DNA from: Pseudomonadota bacterium
GTDB lineage: Bacteria; Myxococcota_A; Bradymonadia; Bradymonadales; GCA-2716585
Assembly: GCA_005804885.1 (NCBI GenBank)
Contig: SYOX01000369.1
Span: forward strand, 1-64,000
Direction of reading: 5' to 3'
DNA: 64,000 bases
Shown piece by piece: positions 61,723 to 64,000 of the stretch. Each line of letters starts with the position of its first letter. The first letter of the stretch is position 1. The notes below the pieces were generated by a model, which worked only from the letters and a program-made list of their open reading frames with translations, had not been told where the DNA came from and ran no database searches. The position numbers and the translations under genes were made by a program.

Positions 61723-63150
61723 TCAGTCGGCGTCGAAGAAGGTGGCGCCGGACATGTAGAACTGATCGTAGCGCTTGAAGGTGATCGCCCCGAAGGTGTT
61801 GACGGCGATGCCGACGATCACCAGCGCCTTGAAGAGCGTCGAGAGGGGGCGGCGGCCGACGGCCAGCAGCAGCACGAGGTAGGGGGTGAAATCGAGGCTG
61901 AAGCGGTAGCCGAACTGCTCGTAGCCCGTGTTCTGGTACAGGAGCGCCGGCACGCCCACGGCCGCGACCGTCACCCACAAGAGGCGCCACCAGAAGCGAT
62001 CCGCGTCGCTCTGGCGAGCCTCGGGCGTGAAGAGGTAGACCCAGGCCGGCGTGGTCAACAGCAGGCTCATGCCGTGGCGGCTGACCACGACGAAGGGCGC
62101 GTCGGGCTGGATGCGCGGCAGCAAGGTCAAGGCCGCCGAGAGGTTCTTGCTCAGGAAGTGGATGTTGAAGAGGCCGTACTTGCGGATGCGCAGGATCTGG
62201 CCCCCTGCCAGGTAGCTGTGACCAAACTCAAGAAAGTCATTAAACCGCACATGGTTGTAGAACAGCAGCGCCACCCCGATGGCCAGACAGGGCGCGCAGA
62301 ACCACGCCATCGACCGGGCCGCCTCGCCCCAGCCCTCACGGCGCCATCGGCCGTCGGGGAAGAGGACGAAGGCGAAGAAGAAGAGCGCGCTGAAGAGCAG
62401 CGGCGTCCGGGTGGAGAAGGCGACGGCGAGGCAGATGCCAGCGAGCAGGGGGTGGCGGGCGTCGATGGCGGCCATCACGTAGAGCAGCGTGAAGGTGACC
62501 CCGACGATCAGCGCCGTGAACCACACCTGGCCCAGCACCGAGCACCACAGGTGCGCCGTCCCCGCCCCGAAGAGCGCCGTCAGCCACAGGTTGTCCGACA
62601 AGCTCCGCCCCGTCCGGCCGCCCTCGGACATCCGGCGCAGCAGCATGAACATCAGCGCCACGTTGAGGGCGGCGAAGAAGAGGGTGAAGCTGACGTCGTC
62701 GACCCCGTAGCCCCAGATCGCCGCCAGCGGCATGATCAGCACCGCAGGCGCGGGGGGAAAGGAGACGAAGGTGTCCCGGCCCTTCTGCCCCGGGTCGATC
62801 TCGCGGGCGTCGATGACCATCACCGCGCCGTCGAGGGTCTGGAAGCGCCGCGTGGCGCGGTCGAGCCAGATGCCCTCGATGCGCTGGCCGCTTCGCAGCA
62901 CCATCCAATCGGTCGAGGCCCAGTCGTTGCCGTGCGGCGCGGGCCGCTGGAGCCTGACCGAGCCTTCGAGGAAGGCGTTGGCCAGGTAGGTGAAGTGGGG
63001 ATCGGTGGAGGGCTTGCCGACCCGATCCCAGGCCAGCGCGCTCATCACGACGAGGCTTATGGCGAAGATCAGCGCCGGCAGCGCGGCCCGCTTCAAGAAA
63101 GGGCCGCCGGCCGAGGGCTCCAGGGTGCCTGTCCGGGGCGGCGCGCTCAT
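61723..63150 (-). CDS. Polytopic membrane protein, GT-C glycosyltransferase-like
   Basis: A 475-residue membrane protein with about nine hydrophobic helices. The first extracytoplasmic loop has the pattern STDPHFTYLANAFLEGSVRL, common in family 39-like or PMT-like membrane transferases, but the usual DE pair is not clear, so the enzymatic role is uncertain. ATG 63150 overlaps the upstream folB stop as ATGA, so the two genes are translationally coupled. Its own stop is 177 bases from comEC's start. Confidence 0.78.
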   Translation of the reverse strand: MSAPPRTGTLEPSAGGPFLKRAALPALIFAISLVVMSALAWDRVGKPSTDPHFTYLANAFLEGSVRLQRPAPHGNDWASTDWMVLRSGQRIEGIWLDRATRRFQTLDGAVMVIDAREIDPGQKGRDTFVSFPPAPAVLIMPLAAIWGYGVDDVSFTLFFAALNVALMFMLLRRMSEGGRTGRSLSDNLWLTALFGAGTAHLWCSVLGQVWFTALIVGVTFTLLYVMAAIDARHPLLAGICLAVAFSTRTPLLFSALFFFAFVLFPDGRWRREGWGEAARSMAWFCAPCLAIGVALLFYNHVRFNDFLEFGHSYLAGGQILRIRKYGLFNIHFLSKNLSAALTLLPRIQPDAPFVVVSRHGMSLLLTTPAWVYLFTPEARQSDADRFWWRLLWVTVAAVGVPALLYQNTGYEQFGYRFSLDFTPYLVLLLAVGRRPLSTLFKALVIVGIAVNTFGAITFKRYDQFYMSGATFFDAD

Positions 63151-63533
63151 CGCGGCCCGCGCTCCCGGCGGATCTGGACGCCGACCCACTCGGGCTCGCC
63201 GGGGACCCCTGCGGCGTACTTGCGCAGCGTCAGCTCCACGGCCACGACCAGCGCGGCGCGCTCGAAGATCAGCGACGCCATCGACTCGGCCAGGGACTCG
63301 ATCAGGTGGTGGCTCGGGCCGTGGCCGACGGAGAGGATCGCGTCGGCCACGGTGCGGTAATCGACCGTGTCGCCCAGCGCGTCCGAGCTGCCCGCGCGCC
63401 GCGTGTCCAGCGCGACGGCCACGTCGACCCGGAAGCGGTTCCCTTCGATCCGCTCGACCTCGTAGACCCCGTGTCGGCCCTTGAACTCAAGGCCGTGGAC
63501 CAGGAGGCGATCTGTGCTCTTGTCGCGCGTCAT
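63147..63533 (-). CDS. folB: Dihydroneopterin aldolase
   Basis: A 128-residue FolB, which converts dihydroneopterin to 6-hydroxymethyl-dihydropterin in folate synthesis. The conserved opening LVHGLEFKGRHGVYEVER and the later VDYRTVADAI and IESLAESMA blocks (the last holding the catalytic region) are present. ATG 63533 has AGGGAG 9 bases upstream. Length is normal. It is followed by a membrane protein with an ATGA overlap; no other folate gene is in the window. Confidence 0.93.
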   Translation of the reverse strand: MTRDKSTDRLLVHGLEFKGRHGVYEVERIEGNRFRVDVAVALDTRRAGSSDALGDTVDYRTVADAILSVGHGPSHHLIESLAESMASLIFERAALVVAVELTLRKYAAGVPGEPEWVGVQIRRERGPR

Positions 63534-63681
63534 CTCCACCGGCTCCCTCTGCGACGGCGTCTGGGGAGCGCAACCTAGACGATGCGCGCCGCTCTTTGCA
63601 ACGGCTTTGGGCGCGCCCTCGGGACGAAGGACGTCGGAGCCCACCTGGGGAGGGCGCGCTCCGCCTCGACCGGACGAGCTC

Positions 63682-64000
63682 CTACTCAAACTCGATACGG
63701 TGGCCGTGAAGCCGCATCGCCGCGTCGTACTCCTCGAAGAGCGTCCGCCCATCGGCGCCCCTGGGCAGATCGATCCCGAGCACCTGGGCGGTCAGCAGGC
63801 CCGCCAGCGCCGCGGCCCGATCGCGGGCGTTGTAGCGGCTGACCGAGCGCAGGTTGCTCAGGCTGTCGCGCACCTGATGGATCAGGCGATCCTCCAGCCT
63901 CCTTGGGATCCCGGCCATGCCGAAGATCTCGGGCAAGGCGTCGAGGTGCTCGCGCCAACGAGGGTCAAAGCCTGGATCGGCGGCCTCCTGGCTGTCCTGG
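63682..64000 (-). CDS. C-terminal part of an unrecognised protein (5' end outside window)
   Basis: The frame is open from base 64000 down to the stop at 63682, giving 105 complete codons. It is soluble, with the segments WREHLDALPEIFGMAGIP, RLIHQVRDSLSNLRSVSRY and a charged end. No family recognised; the start lies beyond the window. A TTG at 63936 and the ATG following it are internal positions, not clear starts. Confidence 0.6.
   Translation of the reverse strand, partial: QDSQEAADPGFDPRWREHLDALPEIFGMAGIPRRLEDRLIHQVRDSLSNLRSVSRYNARDRAAALAGLLTAQVLGIDLPRGADGRTLFEEYDAAMRLHGHRIEFE

Overview
The window is one continuous, very GC-rich stretch of bacterial chromosome with about 39 protein genes and no rRNA, tRNA, transposase or CRISPR array that I could find. 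The gene content points to a member of the Myxococcota (former Deltaproteobacteria). The signs are a MYXO-CTERM-like sorting signal, an AgmX/GltJ-type gliding protein (zinc ribbon, GYF domain, transmembrane helix, TonB-like end), a J-domain protein with a PilZ-like N-terminus, DNDCDG-repeat (MopE-like) lipoproteins and many other large lipoproteins. A Bradymonadales-like lineage is possible, but I cannot decide the class from this sequence.

Layout. Bases 1-4576 hold housekeeping and envelope genes on the plus strand: the end of asd, a fused MYXO-CTERM/beta-barrel protein, truA and pssA. A membrane protein (4829-6271, minus) is followed by two very large plus-strand genes: a lipoprotein with 13 PPC-like repeats (6508-11694) and a HEAT-like protein ending in a ribosomal L7/L12-like domain (11744-14524). 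A convergent, repeat-bearing gap leads to a metzincin-type metalloprotease lipoprotein (minus) that is divergent from a vWA lipoprotein (plus). Bases 20736-25147 (minus) carry comF-rlmH-rsfS-proA and a VKOR-DsbA fusion. Bases 25310-28817 (plus) carry a deoxynucleoside kinase, a GT-C glycosyltransferase and an MBL-fold hydrolase.

Bases 28799-42067 (minus) hold eight tightly spaced genes for envelope proteins: a vWA protein, an outer-membrane barrel, three TPR proteins, a small exported protein, an AgmX/GltJ-like protein and an exported protein. I read this as a candidate trans-envelope complex related to the Myxococcus gliding (Glt) or sporulation (Nfs) machinery. After a DUF6178-like gene (plus) come a MopE-like lipoprotein, a CAP-domain lipoprotein, a small zinc-ribbon protein with a GAF-domain protein, and a small lipoprotein.

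Bases 53342-59068 (minus) form a compact operon: a PilZ-like/J-domain protein, a lid-less Hsp70, an LD-carboxypeptidase, and a single polypeptide joining a serine beta-lactamase-like domain to an inositol-monophosphatase-like domain. It looks like a peptidoglycan-recycling or stress unit and, with the 28.8-42.1 kb cluster, is the best candidate for an undescribed system here. The window ends with comEC, a membrane protein, folB and a gene cut off by the window edge.

Most long antisense reading frames are by-products of the strong G/C third-position bias and are not annotated. Starts were chosen by Shine-Dalgarno sequence, signal peptide and family alignment; doubtful ones are marked.
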